This document shows, piece by piece, positions 1 through 8,125 of a stretch of 14,898 nt of DNA (its first letter is position 1; each line of letters starts with the position of its first letter). The notes under the pieces are model-generated. The model saw only the letters and a list, made by a program, of their open reading frames with translations. It ran no database searches and was not told the DNA's origin. Made by a program: the position numbers and the translations under genes. Origin of the DNA: a bacterium (GTDB lineage Bacteria > Blakebacterota > Blakebacteria > Blakebacterales > Blakebacteraceae); contig JALGVQ010000096.1 in the NCBI GenBank assembly GCA_025774615.1, forward strand, positions 1-14,898, given 5' to 3'.

Positions 1-81
1 CCGCAGACCTATCCGGTCCACCGGCTGCTGAAACCAGCTTCCATGATCAAGGAGACAATCCGGGAGGTTCCCGACCGCTAA
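1..81 (+). CDS. C-terminal tail of an unidentified protein (5' partial)
   Basis: Frame 1 is open from the window edge to a TAA at 79-81 and gives 26 residues ending REVPDR. The tail is basic and polar, with a hydrophobic HRLLKPASM stretch, and is too short to assign to a family. A GC-rich hairpin begins 12 nt after the stop, as expected behind a gene end. Frame 3 is also open here but runs through the hairpin-rich gap without clear protein-like composition, so frame 1 is preferred. Confidence is limited because the body of the gene lies outside the window. Confidence 0.4.
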   Translation, partial: PQTYPVHRLLKPASMIKETIREVPDR

Positions 82-93
82 TCGATCTGAAGT

Positions 94-110
94 GCCGGCT
101 ATGTGCCGGC
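94..110 (+). terminator. GC hairpin after the upstream gene
   Basis: The self-complementary hexamer GCCGGC occurs twice (94-99 and 105-110) around a TATGT spacer, so it can fold as a 6-bp stem with a 5-nt loop. The same bases form a short tandem repeat (GTGCCGGCT at 92-100 and 103-111). No T-run follows, so this is not a canonical intrinsic terminator. It may be a 3'-end stabilising hairpin for the gene ending at 81. Confidence 0.3.
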
Positions 111-143
111 TGTAAGAAATATCGGGCTTCTCACACCTACCGA

Positions 144-236
144 AAGGGACCTTTCTGTAGTCCGCTGAGGTCCCTTAAGCGGGTTTCCCCTGACAGGCTG
201 GCGGCTTTTAATCAGGGGGGACCTGTTTCTTTTATA
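144..236 (+). promoter_or_regulatory. Competing hairpins upstream of the OsmC-like gene
   Basis: AGGTCCC at 168-174 has two possible partners. Its GGTCCCTT extension (169-176) pairs perfectly with AAGGGACC at 144-151 (8 bp, 17-nt loop). AGGTCCC itself pairs perfectly with GGGACCT at 218-224 (7 bp). The second fold also encloses CCCCTGA (187-193) pairing with TCAGGGG (212-218), and a T-rich stretch (GTTTCTTTTATAT, 225-237) follows. The second fold therefore looks like a terminator and the first like its antagonist. It could be an attenuator for the downstream gene or simply the terminator of the upstream one. I recognise no riboswitch class, and no energies were computed. Confidence 0.35.
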
Positions 237-261
237 TCCTGCTTACATGCTTGATCATTCG

Positions 262-267
262 AAGGAG
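262..267 (+). promoter_or_regulatory. Ribosome binding site fixing the OsmC-like start
   Basis: AAGGAG lies 6 nt upstream of the ATG at 274. It sits inside the reading frame that would begin at the earlier ATG at 247, which has no comparable site, so 274 is taken as the start. Confidence 0.8.
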
Positions 268-273
268 CATTCC

Positions 274-693
274 ATGAGTGTGATCGCCAGAAGTGCCACC
301 GGTGTACAGGTAGATATCGAAGCCGGAGGACACTCCTTTACCGCTGATGAACCCCGGGAGTGGGGAGGGACCGATGTCGGTCCGAATCCCTACGACCTGA
401 TGCTCAGCGCTCTGGCCGCCTGCACCGTCATGACAGTAAAGATGTATGCCCACCGGAAAGAATGGCCCCTTGAAGAGGTCACGATCAAACTCGACACCCA
501 CAGGATCCACGCCAGGGACTGCGAGGATTGTGAGAGTGAACCCGGAGCAATGGTGGACATCATCGAGAAAGAGATCTCATTCGAAGGTGACCTTTCCGCC
601 GACCAACTCGATCGTCTGATGGAGATCTCAGGCCGCTGTCCTGTGCACCGTACCCTCGAAGGTGAGATCAAGATCAGGTCGTCGAGAGCCTGA
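274..693 (+). CDS. OsmC/YhfA-like thiol peroxidase family protein
   Basis: This is a 139-residue cytoplasmic protein of the OsmC family, whose members reduce organic hydroperoxides with a cysteine pair. The first family cysteine is Cys50 in SALAACTVMTVKMYA and the second is Cys122 in SGRCPVHRTLEG. Both are in the expected contexts, and the length is typical. A further pair, Cys83 and Cys86 in the DCEDCE motif, is seen in the YhfA-like branch as I remember it. The start at 274 is set by AAGGAG six bases upstream; the alternative ATG at 247 would add nine residues. The gene stands alone on the plus strand, and the next gene begins 113 bp later. The physiological substrate cannot be read from the sequence. 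Peroxide detoxification or another thiol-dependent reaction is a family-based inference. Confidence 0.88.
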   Translation: MSVIARSATGVQVDIEAGGHSFTADEPREWGGTDVGPNPYDLMLSALAACTVMTVKMYAHRKEWPLEEVTIKLDTHRIHARDCEDCESEPGAMVDIIEKEISFEGDLSADQLDRLMEISGRCPVHRTLEGEIKIRSSRA

Positions 694-806
694 AACGTAA
701 CTCTCCGTTCCTCTGCGGCGTATCAACTGGTAGAATCACCGCTCGCCCGATCGATGGTTCGCCTTTGATATCACACTGCTCCACTATCTATTCCGGGAGT
801 GAATTC

Positions 807-3236
807 ATGGCCATCCTGCCGCAGAATATCCGCTTCGGTTTCAGACGACTCTTCTCCAACCCTGCCCTCTCTATCATCATCGTAGTGACACTCGCGCTCG
901 GTATCGGAGCGAACACGACCATCTTCAGCGTGGTGAACGCCATGCTGCTCCGCCCCCTGCCCTACCCCTCTCCCGACCGCCTTGTGACCATCAATCATCA
1001 CTATCCCTCGATGGAACTGATCGCTCCCGTTTCGTTAGAGGGATTCCGCAATTACCGCGACAACACCTCCTATTTCGAGCAGACAGGGATCTCGACCGGC
1101 TGGGCGGTCAACCTCACCGGTGAGGGACAGCCGGAACGACTCACCGCCGGCCGGGTGACCAGCGGGTATCTGGAGACGTTCGGACTCCCCCTGGCCGGGG
1201 GACGGCATTTCACTCCTGATGAGGAGACACCGGGAAACAACCAGGTAGTGATCATCAGTGACGGGTTCTGGAAACGCCGTCTGGGTGGTGTCGCTGATGT
1301 CATCAACAGCGAACTGCAGCTCAACAGCGAAACGTACACCATCGTCGGATTGATGCCGCCCGGGTTCGATGATTATTTCAACCGTGAACGCGAACTGTGG
1401 ACTCCGCTGGCCCTCACTGCCGAACAGATCGACAGTCGGGGGTACCTGAGTGAATGGCTCTCTCTGGCGGCACGGGTCGAAGAGGGAGTATCGATCGAGA
1501 CGGTTCGGCAGGAACTGGTCGCCATGGCGGAGGGTCTCAAGGAAGCATCTCCGGATGAATTCCCCGCCACCTGGACGCTGATGGTCACCTCGCTCGATAA
1601 ACGGGCCAAGGAGGACTACCGGACTTCTCTCTTCATCCTGGCAGGAGCGGTCGGCCTGGTGCTGCTCATTACCTGTTTCAACGTCGCCAACCTCCTGCTG
1701 GCGCGAGCGATCGGACGTCGCAAGGAGATCGCCATCCGGGGTGCACTCGGAGCCGGCCGGGGACAGATACTGCAGCAACTGCTCTCGGAGAGCGTCATCC
1801 TGGCAGGCGCCGGCGGGCTCCTGGGATTGCTGCTGGCCGGGCTGGGGATACGCGCGGTGGTCGCGCTCGGCCCCCCCGGTTCAGACAGCGCTGGTATAGT
1901 GATCGATCTGCCCGTCCTGCTCTTTACGCTGATGCTCTCACTTCTGGTCGGCGTGATATTCGGCCTGATCCCGGCCCTCCAGATATCGAAGACCGATATC
2001 CAGAGCACCCTGCGGGAAGGTGGGCATCGCTCCCATACCGACCGCAGCGGCAGAACGCTGAGAAAGGTGCTCGTAGCCGGAGAGTTCGCGATCTCCCTGG
2101 CGCTGTTGACCGGAGCGGGCCTGCTGATACAGACGATGGCAGGACTGCAGAGGGTCGATCCGGGGTTCGATCCCGAGAACGTCCTCACCGCCAACATCTC
2201 CCTCCCCGCCGCGAAATATCCCGACAGTGGATCGCAACAGGCATTCTACCGGGAACTCCTTCCACGTCTCGAAGCGCTTCCGGGCGTGGAGACTGCCAGT
2301 ACCACTGATGTCCTCCCCTTCAGTGGATCGTGGTCGACAGGCACCTTCAGCATCGAAGGCTACAATCTCGACGGGAGCCTGGAGAACCCCTGGGGAGACA
2401 TCAGGATCGTCAGTCCCGGTTTCGACCGCGCTCTCGGCCTGAGACTCATCAGAGGCCGATTCCTTGATGAGACCGACACATCTGACACCCGCCTCGTCTG
2501 TGTGGTGGATGAGGAGATGGTCAACCAGTTCTGGAGCGATGAAGAACCGATCGGCAAGCGGATCACCTTCGATGATCAGGAAGATCCTGAAGCGCTCTTC
2601 TTCGAGGTCATCGGGGTCGTCGGTCACACGATGCACGAAGGCCTGGACGCCGACCCCCGTCTCCAGATCTATGGCCCCCATCAGCAGGCGGGTGGCAGGG
2701 TGACCAACCTGGTGATCCGCGCCAGTGTGGACCCCCTGAGCCTGGTCTCAGCGGTACGCCAGACCATCCTCTCTCTCGACAGCGATCAACCGGTCTCCAG
2801 ATTCAGGGTGATGGAGGAGATGATCGCCGAATCGATCGGAGACAGGAAGACCACCACGCTCATTCTGGTCCTCTTCGCCGGTCTTGCGATCATGCTCGCA
2901 TCTCTCGGTATCTACGGTGTGATGTCGCAGATGGTCAATGAGCGTACGACCGAACTCGGAGTGCGACTGGCTTTCGGCGCGACCGGTCCGCAACTCACCT
3001 TGATGGTACTGAAAAGCGGTCTCACTCTGGCTACGGCCGGTATAGGGGTGGGCCTACTCGGATCGCTCGGTCTGTCGCGCCTGATCGTGAGCCAGTTGTA
3101 TGGTGTGTCGCCAGCTGATCCCGTCACCCTGGTGAGTGTCACGATCCTGTTATTCCTGGTCGCGACGCTCGCTACGTTCCTGCCTGCTCTCAGGGCGGCC
3201 AGGCTCGATCCGTTGACATCACTTCGCGGAGAATAG
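807..3236 (+). CDS. Orphan ABC permease, duplicated FtsX/MacB type (ADOP-like)
   Basis: This 809-residue inner-membrane protein is built from two FtsX-like halves. The N-terminus has the MacB-type signature LALGIGANTTIFSVVNAMLL (30-48) around the first membrane helix, followed by a periplasmic core domain (about 45-270). Three helices follow at about 273-297, 326-352 and 366-391. The second half repeats this plan: one helix at about 420-446, a second periplasmic domain, and three helices at about 683-708, 736-760 and 775-795. It ends in the family-typical RAARLDPLTSLRGE. Its length and arrangement match the acidobacterial duplicated orphan permease family, which lacks a dedicated neighbouring ATPase, and none is present here. 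The start at 807 has GGGAG at 795-799; the upstream TTG at 765 lacks support. The substrate is unknown. MacB relatives act in efflux or lipoprotein handling, but no such role can be assigned here. Confidence 0.85.
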   Translation: MAILPQNIRFGFRRLFSNPALSIIIVVTLALGIGANTTIFSVVNAMLLRPLPYPSPDRLVTINHHYPSMELIAPVSLEGFRNYRDNTSYFEQTGISTGWAVNLTGEGQPERLTAGRVTSGYLETFGLPLAGGRHFTPDEETPGNNQVVIISDGFWKRRLGGVADVINSELQLNSETYTIVGLMPPGFDDYFNRERELWTPLALTAEQIDSRGYLSEWLSLAARVEEGVSIETVRQELVAMAEGLKEASPDEFPATWTLMVTSLDKRAKEDYRTSLFILAGAVGLVLLITCFNVANLLLARAIGRRKEIAIRGALGAGRGQILQQLLSESVILAGAGGLLGLLLAGLGIRAVVALGPPGSDSAGIVIDLPVLLFTLMLSLLVGVIFGLIPALQISKTDIQSTLREGGHRSHTDRSGRTLRKVLVAGEFAISLALLTGAGLLIQTMAGLQRVDPGFDPENVLTANISLPAAKYPDSGSQQAFYRELLPRLEALPGVETASTTDVLPFSGSWSTGTFSIEGYNLDGSLENPWGDIRIVSPGFDRALGLRLIRGRFLDETDTSDTRLVCVVDEEMVNQFWSDEEPIGKRITFDDQEDPEALFFEVIGVVGHTMHEGLDADPRLQIYGPHQQAGGRVTNLVIRASVDPLSLVSAVRQTILSLDSDQPVSRFRVMEEMIAESIGDRKTTTLILVLFAGLAIMLASLGIYGVMSQMVNERTTELGVRLAFGATGPQLTLMVLKSGLTLATAGIGVGLLGSLGLSRLIVSQLYGVSPADPVTLVSVTILLFLVATLATFLPALRAARLDPLTSLRGE

Positions 3237-3254
3237 GGCTCAGGAAACAGGTGC

Positions 3255-4874
3255 TCAGAAGAAGAGAAAGTTCGGTTCCGCGGCCCGGCTCAGGTAGTCG
3301 CTCAATTCCCGGTCGACCTCACCCCTGACCTCCGGAGGGACCATCTCCCTGAGGATGGTGGCCGGCGGGAACTCCCCCCTCCCTTCCCTATACCTGATCA
3401 GATCACGGTGCAGCACTCCCCGGTGAAAGAGATCCTCGAAGTATTCGGATATCTCCGGGTTCTGAAAGGTCGCGAAGAACGCCTGAGTCCGGTGGAATGT
3501 GAAGTAGTGGAGAGCATTGATCCGCACCTGCATCCCGAACGACCAGAGCAGGATCACCCCGATGATGATCGTTATCGGAGCCGCCACCCTTCTCGGCACC
3601 TTCAGGAGCCATTCACCCACTTCTATGCGCGGCAGGGTACCAATCAGCGCGATCGGCAGCAGATAGCGGGGACCGTAACACCATTCTCCGGCCCATGATG
3701 AGAAACAGGAGACTCCCACGAAGATCGCCCCGGCTACTGTGAGCAGGAAGAGCGCCTCCGGCCGGTGCCGCCTGAGGAAAGCCGGCAGTCCGAAGAGGGC
3801 GACCAGGAGCGGTGGCACATGGATGAACACGTTCGCGTTCCCCGGTTTGAACAGGAACGAGCTGACCGCCGTAAAAAAGTAAGAGATACCGAAGTGGTCA
3901 TGAGCCCGTCCGTCGGCGCCCAGCCACTGCCCGTACCCCGATGTGAAAGGCGAGCCGAACTTGATCTGATTCACCATGAGCAGCAGCACGACGATTGCCA
4001 CTGTCGGCACAAGCAGAGGCCGGATAAGCGACCGGATCCCTGCCTGGCTGCAGTTCGCCTGCCACCGTACCCGCAGTGGGGTGGTCCGCGGACCCGCTGA
4101 GAGGACGAAAAGCCAGACCACCGGGATGAGGATGATGAAGAAGAGCTTCATTAGCACCAGTACACCGAGCCAGACCGTCGCGCGGATCAGGTGCCGGCTT
4201 GCCACGGATTCCACTCCCTGATCTGATTCTGCCTCCCCTGCCTCCTCCCCTTCCCCCTCCCGCACTCTCAGGTAGCGGAGCAGATAACTGAGAAACGCCA
4301 CGAAGGGCACGACCTGGAATATCTCGAGACTCGGGGAGCGGAGGTAGTACCACACGAATGTCCCGTAGTAGAGAACCAGGATGAATCCGACTCTGATCAG
4401 TGACCGCTCCGTATAGAGCGATACGATGCGGTAGAGGAAGATCGTCGCGATGAGGGTGAGCACGATCGACCAGAGGTTCATCCAGACCAGCAGTGAGGTC
4501 GTCCCCGACTGGAATCCGATCTCCCCGCCGGTGAGTCGTTCCGCCAGCAGAGGAGGCAGAGAGAGAAGCGTATTCCCGATCCCGTATTTCGAGTAGAGCT
4601 TCCCGCTGGCTTCACGCTCGAAGAAATACTGCCCCTTCTGCGTCAGAAACGATTCGAGTTCCGGACGTGCCGATGGAGCGATCCCGATATCCCCGGAAGA
4701 AAGGAAACTTACAGCGGCGGCACGGGGAGCGAAATTATCGCCCGGATAGGTGAATCCGGGCATGGTCACGACATGGAAGATCGCGATGCCGAGCAGAAGG
4801 TAGAGGAGTGGCCGCTCTATCCGGGGGCTCTCAGACTGTCCAGTCGTTGATGTTGAGGAGGAGAAGGTCATCAT
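3255..4874 (-). CDS. Polytopic membrane protein, GT-C-like glycosyltransferase candidate
   Basis: This 539-residue protein has about ten hydrophobic segments, including roughly 23-38, 132-150, 160-176, 234-259, 285-302, 361-378, 383-400 and 450-468. An acidic residue (Asp46) lies in the long loop after the first helix, as in GT-C-fold lipid-phosphosugar glycosyltransferases. Two stretches are typical of that group: KYGIGNTLLSLPPLL (96-110) and WAGEWCYGPRYLLP (404-417). A cytoplasmic or loop segment at about 204-222 is rich in Glu and Gly. The C-terminal 70 residues are soluble and charged. The ATG overlaps the stop of the sulfatase by four bases (ATGA), so translation is probably coupled, and no strong ribosome binding site of its own is visible. 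Transfer of a sugar from a lipid carrier is inferred from the fold; donor and acceptor are unknown. It could equally be an uncharacterised membrane protein of this fold. Confidence 0.65.
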   Translation of the reverse strand: MMTFSSSTSTTGQSESPRIERPLLYLLLGIAIFHVVTMPGFTYPGDNFAPRAAAVSFLSSGDIGIAPSARPELESFLTQKGQYFFEREASGKLYSKYGIGNTLLSLPPLLAERLTGGEIGFQSGTTSLLVWMNLWSIVLTLIATIFLYRIVSLYTERSLIRVGFILVLYYGTFVWYYLRSPSLEIFQVVPFVAFLSYLLRYLRVREGEGEEAGEAESDQGVESVASRHLIRATVWLGVLVLMKLFFIILIPVVWLFVLSAGPRTTPLRVRWQANCSQAGIRSLIRPLLVPTVAIVVLLLMVNQIKFGSPFTSGYGQWLGADGRAHDHFGISYFFTAVSSFLFKPGNANVFIHVPPLLVALFGLPAFLRRHRPEALFLLTVAGAIFVGVSCFSSWAGEWCYGPRYLLPIALIGTLPRIEVGEWLLKVPRRVAAPITIIIGVILLWSFGMQVRINALHYFTFHRTQAFFATFQNPEISEYFEDLFHRGVLHRDLIRYREGRGEFPPATILREMVPPEVRGEVDRELSDYLSRAAEPNFLFF

Positions 4875-6691
4875 AACCGGATCAGATCGACCTGCAATGG
4901 GCCCTGCACGACCTCACCGAACCTGAGATCGGCGCTCAGGTTGAGGGGCCCCATCGGCAGAACGACCTCATGGAAAATGCAGCCCGAAGCCCCTTCGGGG
5001 AGATCCCCGGTCATCTCACGACCGTCAAGATGGAGGACGACCTCACCCTCCTCCTCTGTCACTGGAAAGCGGAGACGGATATTCCACATCGCGAGATTAG
5101 CCACCTGGAGTTCCCACCGACCGTTGGAGTATTGAGCCCATGAACCTTGCGTACTCCTCCAGTTCTGTCTGGTGAGAACGGTCGGATTCTCATGCCGCGT
5201 CCCGATCACGATCTTCGGCGGCGCATAGTTATCGGGACGGGTACTGCCCACATCGTCGAACCACGCCTCATAGTCGTGGAGCATGTTCCGAAGCACGTCC
5301 GGTCTCAGGTGGGCGATGTTGTGCTCCTCCAGCGGATCGAACTCCATATCGTACAATTCGAGAGCCGGCGCGCCATCGAATCGTTCCCGGCCGAATCCGC
5401 TGGCGTGGAGGAACTTCCACTTCTGGCTCCTGGCGGCAAAATTGTGGAACTTGAAGGGCCGATCGCCGCGGTGTGCCTGGATGTGGATGGTCCGGTCGGG
5501 CCATGAGGCATCCTGACCTTCGAGCAGCGGCAGGATACTGCGGCCGTCCAGATGCAGTCCGGCTGGAACCGGCACGTCACACGCATCAAGAATGGTGGGA
5601 AGCACATCGATATGCGCGGCGATCCGGTCGATCGATGTCCCGGAGCTGAGCCGTTCCGGCCATTGGACAAAGAAGGGTGAGCGGATCCCGCCCTCGTACA
5701 CAGAGGCCTTGCTCCCCCGCATCCCGGCCACGTACCGCTGTCCGTTCGGTCCGTTATCCACCATGAAGATGACGATGGTATTTCCGGTGACCCCCAGTTC
5801 ATCGAGCCTCCCGAACAGCTTCCCCATGTTCTGGTCGATATTGGTGATCATCGCGAAGATGCGCGCCCGCCGATCGGTATCTGCTTCCTCCGGCAAAGGA
5901 TGCCCCCGATCGCGGGGAAAAACATGATTGCCCAGATCGATCGAGAGGTACTCATCATAGAGATCCTGCGGCACATCGTGGAAGGGACCGTGAGGTGCAT
6001 TCGGGGCGATATAGGCGAAAAAATTCCTCCCCCCCTCAACCTGCTCACCGACCCATTCCAGCGCAGAATCGAAATAGACATCAGTGCAGAATCCTTCGGC
6101 CTGGATCTCTTCGCCGTTATGGAAGAGGATCGGATCGGTGTACTTCCCCTCCCCCCCGGGCGGATCGCTGGGCTGACCGATCCCGCCGCCACGGTGCACC
6201 AGTGACTCTTCGAAACCCTTGTCCATCGGGCGCATCGGGTAATTATCGCCGAGATGCCACTTGCCGAAGATGCCGGTGGCATACCCCGAACCGTTGAGAA
6301 GTTCAGCTACCGTCACCTCTTCAGGATCCATCATCGATCGGCCGACCCAGGTGTCGATCACCCGGGTACGATGGTTATACCGGCCGGTCATGAGGCATGC
6401 CCGGGTGGGTGAGCAGACCGGGTGCACGTAGAACTGCTCCATCTGTGCGCTGCGTGCTGCCATAGCGTCGATGTGGGGGGTTCGGATAACCGGGTTACCG
6501 GTCACTCCCAGGTCGCCATACCCCTGATCGTCGGTCATGACCAGGATCACATTGGGCCGCTCCCGGTTCTCTCCCCGCAGAACCGAAAAGGGCCAGGCGG
6601 CGGTCACGGCGGCTGCACCGGCGCCCAGTTCCCTCAGGAACCGGCGTCGGTTTCGCGGATGTTTGTGCGGATGTTCGTTCTGCTCGTTCAT
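4871..6691 (-). CDS. Tat-exported type I sulfatase with C-terminal beta domain
   Basis: This 606-residue enzyme of the alkaline-phosphatase superfamily hydrolyses sulfate esters, outside the cytoplasm here. The N-terminus carries a twin-arginine signal (NRRRFLRELGAGAAAVTAAW, 14-33). The metal-binding VMTDDQGYGD follows at 51-60. The sulfatase motif CSPTRACLMTGR starts at Cys93, which must be converted to formylglycine, with Arg97 beside it. Further expected residues are Lys144 and His146 in GKWHLG, His234, Asp312-Asn313 in VDNGPNG and Lys328 in RGSKASVYEGGIR. The active site therefore looks complete. The last 110 residues or so (NPTVLTRQNWRSTQG onward) form the beta-rich tail found in many arylsulfatases. 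The ATG at 6691 directly precedes the Tat region; a GTG at 6769 would add 26 residues unlike a signal. The maturase gene is not in the window. The substrate (sulfated polysaccharide or another ester) is undetermined. Confidence 0.93.
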   Translation of the reverse strand: MNEQNEHPHKHPRNRRRFLRELGAGAAAVTAAWPFSVLRGENRERPNVILVMTDDQGYGDLGVTGNPVIRTPHIDAMAARSAQMEQFYVHPVCSPTRACLMTGRYNHRTRVIDTWVGRSMMDPEEVTVAELLNGSGYATGIFGKWHLGDNYPMRPMDKGFEESLVHRGGGIGQPSDPPGGEGKYTDPILFHNGEEIQAEGFCTDVYFDSALEWVGEQVEGGRNFFAYIAPNAPHGPFHDVPQDLYDEYLSIDLGNHVFPRDRGHPLPEEADTDRRARIFAMITNIDQNMGKLFGRLDELGVTGNTIVIFMVDNGPNGQRYVAGMRGSKASVYEGGIRSPFFVQWPERLSSGTSIDRIAAHIDVLPTILDACDVPVPAGLHLDGRSILPLLEGQDASWPDRTIHIQAHRGDRPFKFHNFAARSQKWKFLHASGFGRERFDGAPALELYDMEFDPLEEHNIAHLRPDVLRNMLHDYEAWFDDVGSTRPDNYAPPKIVIGTRHENPTVLTRQNWRSTQGSWAQYSNGRWELQVANLAMWNIRLRFPVTEEEGEVVLHLDGREMTGDLPEGASGCIFHEVVLPMGPLNLSADLRFGEVVQGPLQVDLIRL

Positions 6692-6790
6692 GGGTTCCCG
6701 TATCGTAGCCTCCCGCTGGAGATTGTGGAAAGAAGAGATTATGCTATTGACCGGTGAACAGGCAGTCACTCTCCGAGAGGATCGACTCCA
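6692..6790. promoter_or_regulatory. Divergent intergenic region between sulfatase and M20D genes
   Basis: These 99 bp separate two genes transcribed away from each other, so promoters for both must lie here or overlap the gene starts. I could not find a convincing pair of -35 and -10 hexamers in either direction. GAGAGG at 6775-6780 is the best ribosome binding site for the plus-strand gene. Confidence 0.4.
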
Positions 6791-8125
6791 ATGCAGAACA
6801 GAACAGCCGCAAAGTTTTTCAACATGAAATCATCGGCTTCAGCCGTAATGGCAGTATTGCTGCTTCCCGCGGTGACGCTGGCCCAGCCGGGCAGCTACGA
6901 CCAGACGATCACTGCAGCGATCAGGTCGTGCGAGGAGACGATCATCGCCGCCCGACATCAGATCCATGCCAATCCTGAACTGGGGAACCGTGAATTCGAG
7001 ACGGCTGCCCTGGTCGCCGGACATTTAACCGCCCTCGGACTCGAGGTGAGGACCGGTGTGGCACACACTGGTGTTGTCGGGATCCTGCGCGGTGGCAAGC
7101 CGGGCCCTGTTGTCGCGCTCAGGGCGGACATGGACGCCCTGCCGGTTACCGAGGAGACCGATCTCCCCTTCCGATCCACGAAACGGACTACCTACAACGA
7201 CAGGGAAGTCGGAGTGATGCACGCGTGCGGGCACGACATCCACACCTCCATTCTCATGGGTGTCGCCTCGGTCCTGACCGACCTGAAGGAAGAGCTGGCC
7301 GGTTCGGTCCTCTTCATCTTCCAGCCCGCCGAGGAGGGTTCACCAGCCGGGGAATCGGGAGGCGCGAGTCTCATGATCGAGGAAGGGGTATTCGAGGGAG
7401 TCGAACCATCAGCGATCTTCGCACTCCACATCGATCCCCAGGTACCGGTGGGTGATATCATCTACACGGCCGGTCCAGCACTGGCCGCAAGCGACGGGTT
7501 CTCCATCACCGTGACGGGAAAGCAGACCCATGCCGCGAGGCCCCATACCGGTATCGACCCGATCGTGATGGCAGCACAGGTCGTCCTTGCCCTGCAGACG
7601 ATCCCCTCAAGGACGCTCGATCCTCTCGATTCATGTGTCGTCACCGTCGGCATGATCCACGGGGGTGAGCGTTCCAACATCATCCCGGAGAATGTCAGGC
7701 TCACCGGTACCGTTCGCTCATACAGCGATGATGTCCGCGACACCGTCGAGCGGCGGATGACCGAGATCGTTGAAGGTATCACGAAAGCGGGTGGCGGTTC
7801 ATACCAGTTGAACTATTCAAGGGGACTTCCTCCGACGATCAACGATCCCGCTCTGGTGAGATCGATGATCCCCACCCTGCAGGCGGCACTGGGGAGTGAT
7901 CATGTCATCGAGGGAGCACCATGGATGGCCTCGGAGGATTTCTCCTATTATGCCCGACTGGTGCCCGGATTCATCTTCTTCCTCGGCAGCCTCAAGGAGG
8001 GGACCGAGAGTGGTGACCTCCACAACCCCTCTATGCGAGCAGACGATTCTGCCATCCCGGTCGGTATCCGCGCCCTCAGCAACCTCGTGATCGACCGTCT
8101 GATGATGGAGGAGCGGGAGCGGTGA
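6791..8125 (+). CDS. Exported M20D family metallo-amidohydrolase
   Basis: This 444-residue enzyme of the M20D group (hippurate, indole-acetyl-amino-acid and N-acyl amino acid hydrolases) cleaves amide bonds with a two-metal centre. Residues 1-31 resemble a Sec signal peptide: basic start, hydrophobic core SAVMAVLLLPAV, then LAQ. The metal-ligand set is intact: Cys146 and His148 in HACGHDIH, Glu181-Glu182 in QPAEEGS, His213 in FALHID and His411 in DLHNPSM. The dimerisation (lid) domain runs from about 230 to 345, with its conserved HAARPHTGIDP motif. The ATG at 6791 has GAGAGG ten bases upstream; an internal ATG at 6824 lacks a site but would still leave a signal peptide. Its stop overlaps the next gene by four bases. 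Periplasmic cleavage of an N-acyl amino acid is inferred; the exact substrate is unknown. Confidence 0.9.
   Translation: MQNRTAAKFFNMKSSASAVMAVLLLPAVTLAQPGSYDQTITAAIRSCEETIIAARHQIHANPELGNREFETAALVAGHLTALGLEVRTGVAHTGVVGILRGGKPGPVVALRADMDALPVTEETDLPFRSTKRTTYNDREVGVMHACGHDIHTSILMGVASVLTDLKEELAGSVLFIFQPAEEGSPAGESGGASLMIEEGVFEGVEPSAIFALHIDPQVPVGDIIYTAGPALAASDGFSITVTGKQTHAARPHTGIDPIVMAAQVVLALQTIPSRTLDPLDSCVVTVGMIHGGERSNIIPENVRLTGTVRSYSDDVRDTVERRMTEIVEGITKAGGGSYQLNYSRGLPPTINDPALVRSMIPTLQAALGSDHVIEGAPWMASEDFSYYARLVPGFIFFLGSLKEGTESGDLHNPSMRADDSAIPVGIRALSNLVIDRLMMEERER

Noticed and set aside
3-248. Frame 3 reading frame with CRLCAGCKKY
   Set aside because: It crosses the hairpin-rich gap, has no start in the window and looks like chance openness. 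The cysteine motif comes from the tandem GTGCCGGCT repeat.
765-806. TTG start for the permease
   Set aside because: The ATG at 807 has GGGAG at proper spacing, and the residues after it match the usual family N-terminus.
1035-1778. Long minus-strand reading frame of 247 codons
   Set aside because: It lies opposite the permease gene, whose family match is clear, and its composition is an antisense shadow without recognisable motifs. The same applies to 1938-2681 and 1616-2197.
6692-6769. GTG start for the sulfatase
   Set aside because: The extension would place 26 extra residues in front of the Tat signal, which normally lies near the N-terminus.
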